A stretch of DNA of 64,000 nt from Cloeon dipterum (Eukaryota; Arthropoda; Insecta; Ephemeroptera; Baetidae): positions 27,394,501 through 27,458,500 of the forward strand of contig NC_088787.1 in NCBI RefSeq assembly GCF_949628265.1, read 5' to 3'. Shown in pieces: positions 23,867 to 34,690 of the stretch. The notes beneath the pieces are model-generated. The model had not been told where the DNA came from. It did no database searches and saw only the letters and a list, made by a program, of their open reading frames with translations. How positions within the stretch are numbered: the stretch's first letter is position 1; each line of letters begins with the position of its first letter. The position numbers and the translations under genes are program-made.

Positions 23867-25200
23867 TGTGAAAAAAAGACACGTCAATATTTCCAATGCA
23901 GCACGTGTGTCCCGATTTTCACCTGGTATCTGCAAATGGCCAGTGCCGTGCGAAACAAACTACGTCACGATTTCAACGGCGGCGGCGATAAGTAACCTTT
24001 GTAGGCAAGAAAATTTTTGTCGCTCGTCAGGTGCGGCAGCGCAGCCACTGCATCGCGTCTTTGTCTTGATAGTTTGATATTTGTGAGTTTGCTGATGATT
24101 TCGCTCAATTCTTGGTCGTCGGTGTTATTGATCTAAATTTTTCGTTTTATCAGTTCTAATTTAACCCTTACTTGATTATTACTACACAGGTTATTAAATT
24201 CATAAGTTTTAATTTTATAGTTTAATATTTTATTCAAGATGTAAAAGAATAAATTGAAGAAAGCGTTTTCAACTTATTCTTCGTTGAAATATACATGACA
24301 CAACTGAATTTATTTTTAAGGGCGGTACCTTAAGCGACAGCGACAAGGCCATCAGAAAACTTGCTGGCATTTTTAATGACCCGTAATCAGTGCGGAAGTA
24401 CACCAAGTGCGCTTCCATATGCCGTAGCCGTAGCTGGTAATGGAAATTAAATTCTTGAGGAAAAGCAGTCCTGTAATCAAATAACATGCCCGCTTGAAAG
24501 ATATATGCACATGTTTTGAAGGTGTGTCAAAATTGGCATTATATAATTATTGCTGGTTGTTATTTGATGAAGACACAATAATATTCGATACGGTTATGGA
24601 TTGTTATTAACTAAAATTCATTTGACATTTGCGAACCATATCCGAAAGATAAAACTCTAATTTTTTCTAACAAAACTTTTTCTTATGAAAATTTTCTAGC
24701 CAGCACTTACAAATATATTTCAAATCATTTAAAACACTGTAAATTACTGCTGTTTTTACTCCACAAATGACTTCTTTCTAGACTATAGAGATCATTTTGT
24801 GATTTCATTTTATTTTGCAAATTTTACACCAACAAATTATGGTCGATTTACAAATGGAAAAATTATGCGTGTGAGGACACAATCTTATTTTTAAGATATT
24901 GAAAAAACTGTTCCTATATATTATTGATTGCATGTTCACTTCCCTCGTCGCCACTACCCTAGTGGAAGTGCATTTTTGCAAATATGTAGAAACCTTTGAG
25001 AAGTTTTTCTGCCGTGGTCGACTGTCGGCTGCTCCCAGAGAAGAATATTTCAGCTAATTTACAAAGCATATATCACAAGAACGGCTCGATTTGTCTCTGT
25101 TTATATGGATACCAGAATGCCAGCCCATTGGCTCGCATTGTTAAGGTATTCTCGGGAGTGTCAAAGCAATGGGAGATATTTGAGCTGTTCGGGATATAAT
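23867..25200 (-). pseudogene. Decayed CA gene (exons 3/4 to 6), second lineage
   Basis: Running down the minus strand, an exon-3-like remnant (about 25200-25080) is followed by exon 4 near 25020-24910. There the frame reads KMHFH, then a stop where the invariant Trp should be, then GSGDEGSEHAIN. Exon 5 near 24420-24320 reads MEAHLVYFRTDYGS, then is out of frame up to SDGLVAVAL. Exon 6 near 24125-23900 reads LSEIISELSNIKL, then KGSLSPPP, and resumes one frame over as EIVTWFVLH. The segment 23867-24490 is a near copy of 34026-34690. The exon-6 break is shared by both copies, so it predates the duplication. Exon limits are approximate. Confidence 0.78.
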
Positions 25201-25351
25201 ACTGGCTGCCCAATATTAGAGATGGAAAAAGGTGGTTAGTTAATTAATTAAGTGATTCGAAATGCTCAAATAGCTCAACGGGCTGGGAGGACTTGCTGGT
25301 TTTCGCACTATCCAGCGGTTTTAGGGAAAAATGTCTGGCTATTCAATAAAA

Positions 25352-25483
25352 GACCTCTGCGCAGGGAGGCGAAAAGATTGTCACATTGGGCCCAAGCTCC
25401 TCTGCGTCCCATATTATCCGCACCGCGATGTTATTGGGACCCGCGGTGAGCTCAGAGCCCACGGGAAGTGCTGAGCAGAGGTT
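25352..25483 (+). mobile_element. MITE-like dispersed repeat, copy 1
   Basis: It begins GACCTCTGCGCAGGGAGGCG and ends GCTGAGCAGAGGTT. The ends form an imperfect terminal inverted repeat (ACCTCTGCKCAG). The core has CCCATATTATCCG, then ATGTTATTGGGACCCGCGGTGAGC. The same element appears at 29.15-29.29 kb and 52.06-52.21 kb. It has no coding capacity, and I could not identify a confident target-site duplication. Confidence 0.65.
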
Positions 25484-26916
25484 AAAAAACATATTATTTC
25501 ATTTGATATTAAATGCAGCTCCCTCAATGTTTAGTGAGCTGTTCATTTCTCCATTTTTTATAGAAATTTATTAATCCTATATGAATACGGAAAATTGAAA
25601 ATGCTCGCCTAGCACCGTGAAAACCTGCATTTCCTTTCAGCTGAAACCTCATGATATTCTTGAGTGCGTTCGTAAGCGACAGAAACAAAAAGTATATATC
25701 AATATTATTAAGTGCTGATAAAATTAGAGAAGAAAAATCCATTTAATTAAAATGCACTTCATGTTTAACTTTCCAATTCTAAACTTTCAACATCAAAATA
25801 TTTTTTATGCAAGCATATATTAGCTGCGAAATCTCATCTTAATAAAGAAATTATTAAAAAAAATCATTCATCAAAAAGTGAGAGCCTCCCCGTAGGCCTC
25901 ATCAGCAGTAAGTTACGTCCAAAACAAAATTCATTACCGCAGTATTAGCTGCAGAAAATTTTTGATCAGCGATCGTCGAAAACATCCGGCTTTGCTCATT
26001 GCTGAGAAAAATTGTAAAGAGGATACGTGTGACGATCTTCTCGTCACTCATCCTTCCGGTGATTTAAACCTTCCCTCACAAATATTCACCAGCTTAAAAA
26101 TACCACCCATTCTAATGAAAAGCCTGAAAAGCTTATTTCAAAGTGTGGGGGTGTCATCCAGCGTAATCAAATAAGTGTGAATTAATTCCTTTTGGTCGTT
26201 GCGATTTATTGAAGTCCATAAATTAGAATTTATTAGACTGATATATATTTTTACAACAATTATAATTATGCAATTAGCGTTTCAATAATGTAGTTGTCAC
26301 AGTAAATAGAATGGTCTTGCCCTGGTAACGTCTTCCGATGTATAATAATTACAACAGTTTTTGCTGCTCGCTTGAACGGCTCCAATGGCCAGAGAGTGTG
26401 TTGATAGTGACATGACCAGGTGAGCGGTCAGTAAGGAGTTTTACTCAGGGTAAAGGAGAAATGCTTATCATACTTAAAAGTGACACCTGGCGATCCGTAC
26501 GAGAAATAAATACAATCACGAGTATTTGTGGCGGGACGCCTACAAGAGAGAATTCTACTGCGAGAATGTGTTATTTAATTTTTCCTCGCAGAATTTTCAC
26601 AATTTTCTGACCTCATCCCGAAAAAATTATGATCCGTCCTGACTTCAAATATAATAAAGTTGGAAGAATCATTTAATGAAAGGAACGCATCATTGTAATA
26701 AAAAATGAAATAAAAAAAGATAAAGTTGCATTGTGTAGCTCTGCTTATGGTTAGAAAACTCTCTAAATCTCCATCAAACCTTGCTGAAGCCAATTAACCC
26801 ATCGTGACTAAATAATTTAAATAGGTTCCTCTTTTAATAAAGCAAGATGTGAATATGCCGTTCGACATCTTTTTATTCAATGTTCAAGTTTCGGTACATT
26901 TAATTAAAAGTTCAAA
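25484..26916. other. Non-coding region between the CA pseudogenes and CA-4
   Basis: I recognise no gene here. A short motif (aggcctcatcagcagta, about 25895-25911) recurs near 37880. From about 26755 the sequence matches the 22708 region, as part of the CA-4 duplication. Confidence 0.45.
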
Positions 26917-28774
26917 TCATGGAATCGACTCTGGAGCTGGAGTAGCAAGGCAACCGCGGGCGCACGTAATCACCCTGTCGTTTAAATTTTGCACAGCGCG
27001 CCTTGCTTCAGGGATAGTATCGCCATCTGCATTCACCAATGTTCTAAATTTATCCACCTGTAAAAGCATTTCAAATGAAATTCTTTTGTGCACCCAGACT
27101 CGCACTGCCCTTTACCTGAGCTGCGGATATACCGATGGTCTTATGCATGACTATCCAGTTAACGACTTCATTGCAGTCATGTGTGGTCAAAGAGCCTGGA
27201 TAGTTGTAGTATCTGAATGTGGACAAAACATCGTCGAGCCAGACCATTGCGTCGGAGTCAAGCGTAGCTGCGCTCGAACTTGGATTAGGTATGCTGGTCA
27301 ATTGGTTAATGATTTTGTCAAGTTTTGGATTGTCAGAATTTTGCAGCTGAAAAATGATTATTTATATAAGAGTCAATAGTGATTATATGAAGCTAATTCC
27401 GCTTGTGTTTTAGGTAATTTGATTGGGAGCAAAATCAGTTTTTAATTAGAGAAAAACAGACCTAGTTTGAAAAGGAACTTTGAAAGAAAAAAAATCATAG
27501 GCAGAACAAATCAAGAGTAATAATTTGATTTGGGATAACACACTAATATTTTGAACTTTTCAAATATATTCACCGCAAAAATAACTCCAAACACAGCAAG
27601 ACCATCGGTTTGTGCAATTGCTGCAGTGAGGTCGGCGTAGGTACTCTTCTTGTGAACAAAGTGAATTTCTAAGGGTCCACTAAAAATGACATTTAATCAA
27701 TCAGCCTTTTTGCAGAGGGTGAAGAAAATATTATATACTAGTTTCCAAATTGAGCATGCTCAGATCCTTGCGTGTCTGTTGGTCCCCAGTGGAAGTGTGC
27801 TTGCACTAGATCATATGACGATCCAGTCGGAAGGGGTCCACCGTACAATAAAGGGGCTGAGCCACCGAAATTAATTTGAGCTGCAATGCAAAGAAATGTT
27901 TTGAGGTGAGTTTATAAAAATGCGCCTGATTAAAACAGGATGTAAACTCACAAAATATCATTTAAAAGGAAACTAAGAACGAATAAACAAGAACAATAAC
28001 AATCGTGTATTTTGAAATTTGTGTGAAAAATATATAATCAGTATCTCCTGGAAGGACGAAATTATGAGTCCCAGGCCCAATGCTGCCAAAATGACTCTAT
28101 CTTCTTTAATTTCAAATGCTCATTTTTTATGGTTAATAACGTTTTTAGCTTAGTGTGTATTGAAATTTAAGTTGATTTCTGTACAAATAATGTTTCTCAC
28201 CCGTAGTACCGGTGTTAATCATGGTAAATCCTTCAGATCTATTAATGCTGTGTCCCTCGGTTCTTAGCGCAGTCATTGTGGAACGAACGCAAAAATTGAT
28301 ATTGATGGGAGACTGCCGAGTTCCATTGCTGCAGTACAGTCCTGCAAAAGTGTAAAAAACCTATTCAGGTATAGGGTTTTAATCAAACCTGCAAATTAAG
28401 GATCGTGCTATGAAAACATCTTGGGAGGATTTTTTATGCTTTTGTGCCTTTCTTAAAAAAATACAAATTTTTATGCTCACCACTTGCAAAACTGGATATA
28501 TTGCTTGTCTGGCTTACGTAGGGTTGACGTGAATCTGGATCAACTCCAAGCTCAGGATCAATCATGACATGCCCACGGGCCTGTATTTGAAAATAAAAAT
28601 AAAATACTTAGTGGCTATATTTTACCAAAAGGAAAATTTAACACCAGATGACGAGTTATAAGTATAACCGGACTAGGCTTATATAGAAATATTTGAACAA
28701 TCCTATTTTGTTCAAATTTTAGCTCTTACCTTGAACCATAAGGTCGTAAAAATTAACAACAAAGCAGAATGCAT
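26917..28774 (-). CDS. CA-4: secreted alpha-carbonic anhydrase
   Basis: Exons 28774-28730, 28580-28481, 28341-28201, 27880-27739, 27679-27574, 27346-27116 and 27057-26917 encode 301 residues in phase. After a signal peptide (MHSALLLIFTTLWF) there is a short linker ([10 protein letters not shown]) shared with CA-5 and CA-6. The CA domain includes YCSNGTRQSPINI, the zinc ligands in QAHFHWG and LEIHFVH, GSEH, and Thr199/Thr200 in [14 protein letters not shown]. In that motif the usual PPC is replaced by HDC. Position 64 is Thr (NTGTT), so the His proton shuttle is missing. Extra cysteines (NFCV, TCARGC) could form a second disulfide. There is no hydrophobic tail, so it should be secreted. Exon 6 and its downstream intron are almost identical to the pseudogene at 23.1 kb. 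Confidence 0.93.
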
Positions 28775-28837
28775 TGCGCCAACCACACCTGAATTATGGT
28801 CAAAAGGTTATGTGTGTGCGTTGCTTAATCATGGCCG

Positions 28838-28845
28838 TATTTATA
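28838..28845 (-). promoter_or_regulatory. TATA box of CA-4
   Basis: TATAAATA on the minus strand, 64 nt upstream of the CA-4 ATG. Comparable TATA boxes lie 39-50 nt upstream of CA-5 and CA-6, so these three genes appear to share a TATA-driven promoter with a short 5' UTR. Confidence 0.65.
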
Positions 28846-29145
28846 GTTGCGACCACACTCCTTGCATGAAAAAACTGGGGGGAGAAGGGAGTTATCACTC
28901 ATTTCGACCAATAAAATTTTATTTTGCACGTCAACCGATAGCTCCAAGGTAAGGGCACAGGACCCTTTTACATATGTGTAATAAAAACAAATATTTACAT
29001 CATGTTCAGAAAATTCAATTTTTTGTAGTGTCTCACATTGGTTGGTGTTGCATGAGAATTCCTTCCTTAATACGTACCAGTAAATTCTAATTTATTTTGA
29101 TTTTCTACTTAAATATAATATATTGTTGATTTATATCATATATTT

Positions 29146-29286
29146 AACCTCTGCTCAGCAAGCACATGTTGTAGGCTGTGCTCACCGGGTCCCAAGAATG
29201 CCGCCGATCGGGCGGATAACATGGGGGCCGAGTGCAGAAGAACTAAAGCCCATTTTGGCCATCATTTCGCCTTCCGCACCGAGGTC
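29146..29286 (-). mobile_element. MITE-like dispersed repeat, copy 2
   Basis: The reverse complement aligns end to end with the copy at 25.4 kb. It starts GACCTCGGTGCGGAAGGCGAAA, has a core CCCCATGTTATCCGCCCG and TTGGGACCCGGTGAGC, and ends TGCTGAGCAGAGGTT. It sits between the promoter side of CA-4 and the 3' end of CA-5. Confidence 0.65.
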
Positions 29287-29565
29287 TTTTTTTTATTGAC
29301 ACGCCAGAAGCCCTGAAGCCGCTGGAACGGTGCTAAAACCAGCGAGTGGCGAGTCGGCGCAGGTGCGCCTCTCAAAGTTTTTGGAAAAAATGCAAAGCGA
29401 TTAATTAAATGATTGGCCGCACTGGGAGGAAAGGAATGACCCTTACTGTCATGTCAAAATAAGACAAATTATGCACACTCTGCGCGCACACTTAGATAAA
29501 ATACATTAGCGAATTCTTAGGAAATTAACAATAAAAATTTTCCATACACTGAAAATATTTTTATT

Positions 29566-31186
29566 TCAATGGAACCTAGAGGTATCTTTTCTTGCACATT
29601 TAATGACTCTGTTGTTCAGATTTTGGATGTGGCGCCTATATTCCTCGATGGGATAGCCATCCTTTCCGATCAAATTCCTAAACTTGGCGACCTTAAAAAT
29701 TAATTTCAACTGTAGCTAAAAGCCACACTAGAAAATAGGTTTTTGTCGTTACCTGCGCCGCTGAGATTCCAATTTTCCTCTTCATGACGATCCAGTTGAC
29801 GACTTCATTGCAATCTCCTGTGGTCAACGAGCCAGGATAGTTGTAGTACTGGAAAGCCGAGATTACTTCATCAAGCCAGACCATAGCGTCTTCATCAAGC
29901 GTGGTTGTTGTGCCCTCCGTTATGATGTTAGCTAGATTTGGAATAATCTTATCAAGCCTCGTGTTGTTAGTTGCTTGCTCCTGCAAAAAAATACAATTTT
30001 ATTTCTCAATACAATCAAAACTGAATCAAGATTATACAGAAAATATAATTCCAAACACAGCCAGGCCGTCTGAATGTTGGATAGCTGTCGCTAAGTCACT
30101 GTATGTGCTCTTGCGGTGAACAAAGTGGATTTCTAATGCACCACTGAAAGCAGTAGATGATGAAATACGCAAATACTTGTGCCGAAATATTTAAATATAC
30201 TAGGTATCGTGAATAGCGTGCTCTGTTCCTTCTACGTTGTCATTCCCCCAGTGAAAATGCGCCTGTACAAATTCGTAGGTGGAATCTTTAGGCAGTGGAC
30301 CACCTGACAATGTTGGCACTGGAAGCCCGTTATAGCTAATTTGAGCTGTAAAAATGATTTGTTTTATTTGAGTAATCTTTTTGGTATATTTTTAGTTGAA
30401 ATATATTAATATGCTTTTTTACAAAGTAATCCTTATCGTGTATTAAAAAATTAAATCGCAACCTCAAAATGCATTCATTACGGAACCATGCAGTGAGAAT
30501 TTAAAAAAAAACATTTTTTAGGCAAGCTAATAATTTCATGATGTTGGATTTTGAATTCATCCTTGTTATTATTTTAACATGTATCTACACTTTTATAGTG
30601 AGAATAAACAAACAAATAAATAAATTTAGAAAAAATATTTCTTACTTATAACTTTTAATTAACTTGGTTAACTCAAGATTTTTCAAAATTTCCCAATTGC
30701 TCAGGTTTTTTAGATTTCATTCTTAGCTAGTGGGATTTTAATTTTGTTTTATGATTTATTTGAAGTCATCACTCCTCGTACCTGTGCTTCCAGTGTTCAA
30801 CATAGTAAAACCCTCAGGCCTAATATCACTGTGTCCTTCAATTCTAAGAGCAGACAAGCTTTTCTGGACACAATAGGGGATATCAATAGGAGATTGACGT
30901 GTTCCGGTGTTGCAGTATAGTCCTGTTACACAAAATCAATACTGGCCTTCAATATTTTTTGTTTAAATATAAATTACCAGTTGCTGACAATCCATTTATG
31001 CCACTTGTGTCCACATTGGGCAAAAGTGTTTCAGGATCTACTCCCAGCTCTGGGTCAACGATAACATAGCCATTGATCTGGAAGCATGTATGGGCATTAG
31101 GAAAATAATAACAACGTACGTATATTCTTCAAAAATCTCACCTGCACAACGCAGAGGGTGATGAACGTTGCCCATTTGTACATCAT
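29566..31186 (-). CDS. CA-5: secreted alpha-carbonic anhydrase
   Basis: Exons 31186-31142, 31077-30978, 30922-30782, 30345-30201, 30143-30038, 29980-29753 and 29691-29566 encode 296 residues in phase. It has the same plan as CA-4: signal peptide (MMYKWATFITLCVV), linker [15 protein letters not shown] domain with YCNTGTRQSPIDI, zinc histidines in QAHFHWG and LEIHFVH, E106 in GTEH, and T199/T200 in [14 protein letters not shown]. Position 64 is Ser (NTGST), so it lacks the His shuttle. The tail (NNRVIKCARKDTSRFH) has no membrane segment, so a secreted enzyme is expected. Intron 4 begins GTATAT, an unusual donor also used in CA-4. Confidence 0.93.
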
Positions 31187-31235
31187 TTTGCTGGCGTGTT
31201 CGTTGATAACTTAATCATTCACGGAGATGGCTCTC

Positions 31236-31243
31236 TATTTATA
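31236..31243 (-). promoter_or_regulatory. TATA box of CA-5
   Basis: TATAAATA on the minus strand, 50 nt upstream of the CA-5 start codon. It is identical in sequence to the box before CA-4. Confidence 0.65.
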
Positions 31244-31978
31244 CGGTTTCCTTGCGGTGAGATAATCTCCATAGAAGGACCTTTGTGGTTTTGGTGGTTG
31301 GGTGAAAAAAAAATGCATCAAGTGTACTATCTTGCTGATTTAAAAGTACCATGAGTACTACTCTTGCAATGGAAAGGGGTTCAACATTGTTGATATACAA
31401 ATCACTGATAGGAATTTTGCGTTCAATTTTCTCGCAAATCAAACGGACTTTCAGTAATTTGTCATGTGGCAGCGTTATCTAATTCGGTCGTTAAACCAAA
31501 CTGTCTGGAACAATCACATGCTCATCTCGTGAATATGATTGGAACGAACATAAAGTGCTCGTGCATCCGATGGGAAAGCGCAAAGGTCTTGAAATTTGAG
31601 ACGCAAAATAATATCGTGTCAAAACAGTGTATGGTGGCCGGCACCGAAAGCTTTTACAGTTTAGTATAATTCGTTATAACTATCACTTCTAACAATTTTT
31701 CCTCGAGCATGAAAAATCAAAATAAGAAGAATTAAACTGAAAAAATTGTATATATAGGCCTCATCATTAAAAGTATCATGCAGCACAGGAAATGTTTGCG
31801 ATTGTCTCATAAACTATTTGTTTTCATAAAGTTTCCTGCATGAGTAAATCTTCATTTTTGTTTTGAAAAATTAAACTAACATAATGTAGCAATATTCCGA
31901 CTTCCAGGGAGATTAGATCATTAAAAAAATTGTCTTGACCATCCAGTTGATATTTTCTATTTAATTTTCAATTTAAAA
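31244..31978. other. CA-5 / CA-6 intergenic region
   Basis: About 735 bp with no recognisable coding or repeat feature. It contains the CA-5 upstream region and the CA-6 3' UTR. Confidence 0.45.
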
Positions 31979-33309
31979 TCACACCATAGGAAAAACTCTG
32001 GGGCACTTGATTTTTCTGTTGTTTAAATCTTGCACCTCGCGTCTGTATTCAGTAATAGCCATACCATCTTTGCCAATCAACTTTCTGAATTCTGCAATCT
32101 TTTACACCACACATTTTTAAACATACTTTTTCCTCTCAAAACGATATTTTTACCTGGGTTGCAGAAATTCCAACTCTCTTCTTCATGACGATCCAGTTGA
32201 CAACCTCATTACAGTCACCGGTAGTTAGCGATCCAGGGTAGTTGTAGTAGCGGAAGGGCGAGAGAGCATCGTTCAGCCAGAACAAGGCGTCTGCATCGAT
32301 TCTGGCTAAAGTTTTAGCAGCTCTGATTTCAGCCAATTTTGTAACAATTGGGTCAAGTTTCGTGTTATTCCTTTCTTGCTCCTGATAGTTTAATTGTAAG
32401 ATTGAGTAAATCAACTAATAATAAAAATTACTCACAAATAAAATGATGCCAAACACAGAGAGACCATCCTGATATTGAATTGCAGTTTCTAGGTCTGGAT
32501 ATGAACGTTTGCGATGAACAAAGTGCGCCTCCATTGCTCCGCTGTCGTATAAAAAGCCGTAGCGCACGCAAGGCAAAGAAATGCAAAATACTCACTATTT
32601 CCCGTGTACGGCATGTTCTGAACCCTTTGCATCCGACTCTCCCCAGTGGAAATGTGCCTGCACAAGGACGTAAGTGGATCCCCTGGGCAATGGACCTCCG
32701 GACATTGTTGGTTCATTGCCACGATAGTTGATTTGCGCTGAAAGTAATACCGTCTTGAAACTTATATGTATTCAAAGATAAAACTGACCATTTCAGAAAA
32801 CTAACACTTTTTACCATAGATTTTCTAATTAAATAAATATTTATAATAATTTTCTAAATCAATCATTTTAACTTTCTGTAAAGATTAATTAAAATTTAGA
32901 AGTAATCGCGTTTTTTACCAGTGCTTCCAGTGTTCATAATTGTAAAACCTTCAGGTCTGATTCTGCTATGTCCTGTAGTTCTCAAGGGAGGAATATTTGA
33001 TCTTATGCAGGAATCAATGTCAATCGGAGATTGGTGAGAGCCGTTGTTGCAAAACAGACCTGCACAAAGGATGAAAAATGGTTTTTGATATTAAATAAGT
33101 CTACATTTAAATTGTACCTGTTGCTGCGAACCCAGGGCCCATTTCCACATAGGGTAAAAATGTTTCAGGATCAACTCCCAGTTCTGGATCAACCGTTTCA
33201 TATCCATGAACCTGTGGTTTATCAACTTTTTACGAGTTTTTATTCAGAAAGCCGAAACTAATACCTGCAAAGCCCAGAGTGAAAGAAAAATGGCCCGTTT
33301 AAAAATCAT
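31979..33309 (-). CDS. CA-6: secreted alpha-carbonic anhydrase
   Basis: Exons 33309-33265, 33211-33118, 33059-32919, 32737-32596, 32541-32436, 32381-32154 and 32098-31979 encode 291 residues in phase. The signal peptide is [15 protein letters not shown], and the linker [13 protein letters not shown] is shared with CA-5. The catalytic set is complete for zinc: QAHFHWG, GSEH, MEAHFVH and GSLTTGDC. Position 64 is Ser, so no His shuttle. The extra Cys pair (DSCI, KCPR) matches CA-4 and CA-5. There is no hydrophobic tail. CA-4, CA-5 and CA-6 form one subgroup: same exon plan, DPELGVDP linker, NEVVNW motif and TATA promoter. Confidence 0.93.
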
Positions 33310-33347
33310 TTCACCTTCCTTCCAGGTGTGGTCCGTGCAAGCGACTG

Positions 33348-33354
33348 TTTTATA
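33348..33354 (-). promoter_or_regulatory. TATA box of CA-6
   Basis: TATAAAA on the minus strand, 39 nt upstream of the CA-6 ATG. Confidence 0.6.
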
Positions 33355-33939
33355 CGCCTATTGTGGGGATACACTCTAATTATCCAAGGTTTAGCGGTAA
33401 AATACACTTGTGATTTGCGTTAATATAGTTTATGCACTTTAAATTATCTAGATATGGAAGTGCTTCCAACTGTCCCTAGTACATGTTGTCAAACAATTAT
33501 TATCCTATCATTCCTCACCTTGTGAGGAATGGAAATAATTGCAACATTGACACAAAGCAAAGAGATAGACACGCAAATATAGTTTGAAACTTTAGTTAGA
33601 TGGTTCGTGGCCTCGGGTTAAAATTGTTTATGATCCCCACCTTTTTATTAAAACTCATACAAAATTAATTGTTCAATTCAAAGTGTAATGATAAAAAGCC
33701 TTTTTTGGTTTTAATTAGATTTTTTTATTTACCAAACTAACAAATATTTAAAATGTGATGGTTTTGCAAATTATAAAAAGTAACCTGATTTTGTCTCTCA
33801 AGAAGCAAACAATCACCGCTTGACGATTTTATCTACGGGAGACGAGCGTTTTCAATGATCCCTCTTTCATTAAGCGTTTTTCAAACTCTATACCCGCGAT
33901 CTCATCTCAATCTGGGGTCCTTCTAAAAAGGGGTACACC
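33355..33939. other. CA-6 upstream region
   Basis: I see no gene in it. It contains the CA-6 upstream region and runs into the 3' end of the decayed CA copy at 33.95 kb. Confidence 0.4.
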
Positions 33940-34690
33940 AAATTCATCGCGCATTTTGCATTTCTATAGTGGCCTTCTGTATCAGCTCTCTCTATCTTCA
34001 TGCAATAATTTTCTGAACTCGTTGACCTGTGAAAAAAGACACGTCAATATTTCCAATGCAGCACGTGTGTCCCGATTTTCACCTGGTATCTGCAAATGGC
34101 CAGTGTCGTGCAAAACAAACCACGTCACGATTTCAACGGCGGCGGCGATAAGGAACCTTTGTAGGCAAGAAAATTTTTGTCGCTCGTCAGGTGCGGCAGC
34201 GCAACCACTGCATCGCGTCTTTGTCTTGATAGTTTGATATTTGAGAGTTCGCTGATGATTTCGCTCAATTCTTGGTCGTCGGTGTTATTGATCTAAAAAT
34301 GTTGGTTTTATCAGTTCTAATTTAACCCTCACTTGATTATTACTACACAGGTTATTAAAATTCATAAGTTTTAATTTTATAGTTTAATATTTTATTCAAG
34401 ATGTAAAAGAATAAATTGAAGAAAGCGTTTTCAGGTTATTCTTCGTTGAAATATACAGGACATATTTGAGTTCAACTTTAAGAGCGATGAAAAATATAAG
34501 TCCTTCCTTGGTACCTTACTCAAAAGGGCGACGACAAGGCCATCGGAAAACTTGCTGGCGTTTTAATGACCCGATTATAATCAGTGCGAAAGTGCACCAA
34601 GTGTGTCTCCATGCCGTAGCTGGTTAAGGAAATTAAAATATTTACGAAAAGTAAGCTTTTAATCAAATAACATGCCCGCCGCTTGAAAAC
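33940..34690 (-). pseudogene. Decayed CA gene (exons 5-7), parent-type copy of the 24-kb pseudogene
   Basis: On the minus strand, exon 5 near 34620-34515 reads YGMETHLVHFRTDY and then loses frame before the usual DGLVV. Exon 6 near 34290-34095 reads LSEIISELSNIKL and KGSLSPPP, and after a frame break EIVTWFVLH. Exon 7 begins at 34026 as VNEFRKLLHEDRES and hits a TGA at once. I found no exons 1-4 upstream. About 660 bp (34018-34690) are highly similar to 23860-24490, and both copies carry the exon-6 break. This copy retains the exon 7 start that the other lost. Confidence 0.78.

Noticed and set aside
23844-24077. Plus-strand frame repeated at 33956-34237
   Set aside because: Antisense shadow of the decayed CA exon 6 in the two related pseudogenes.
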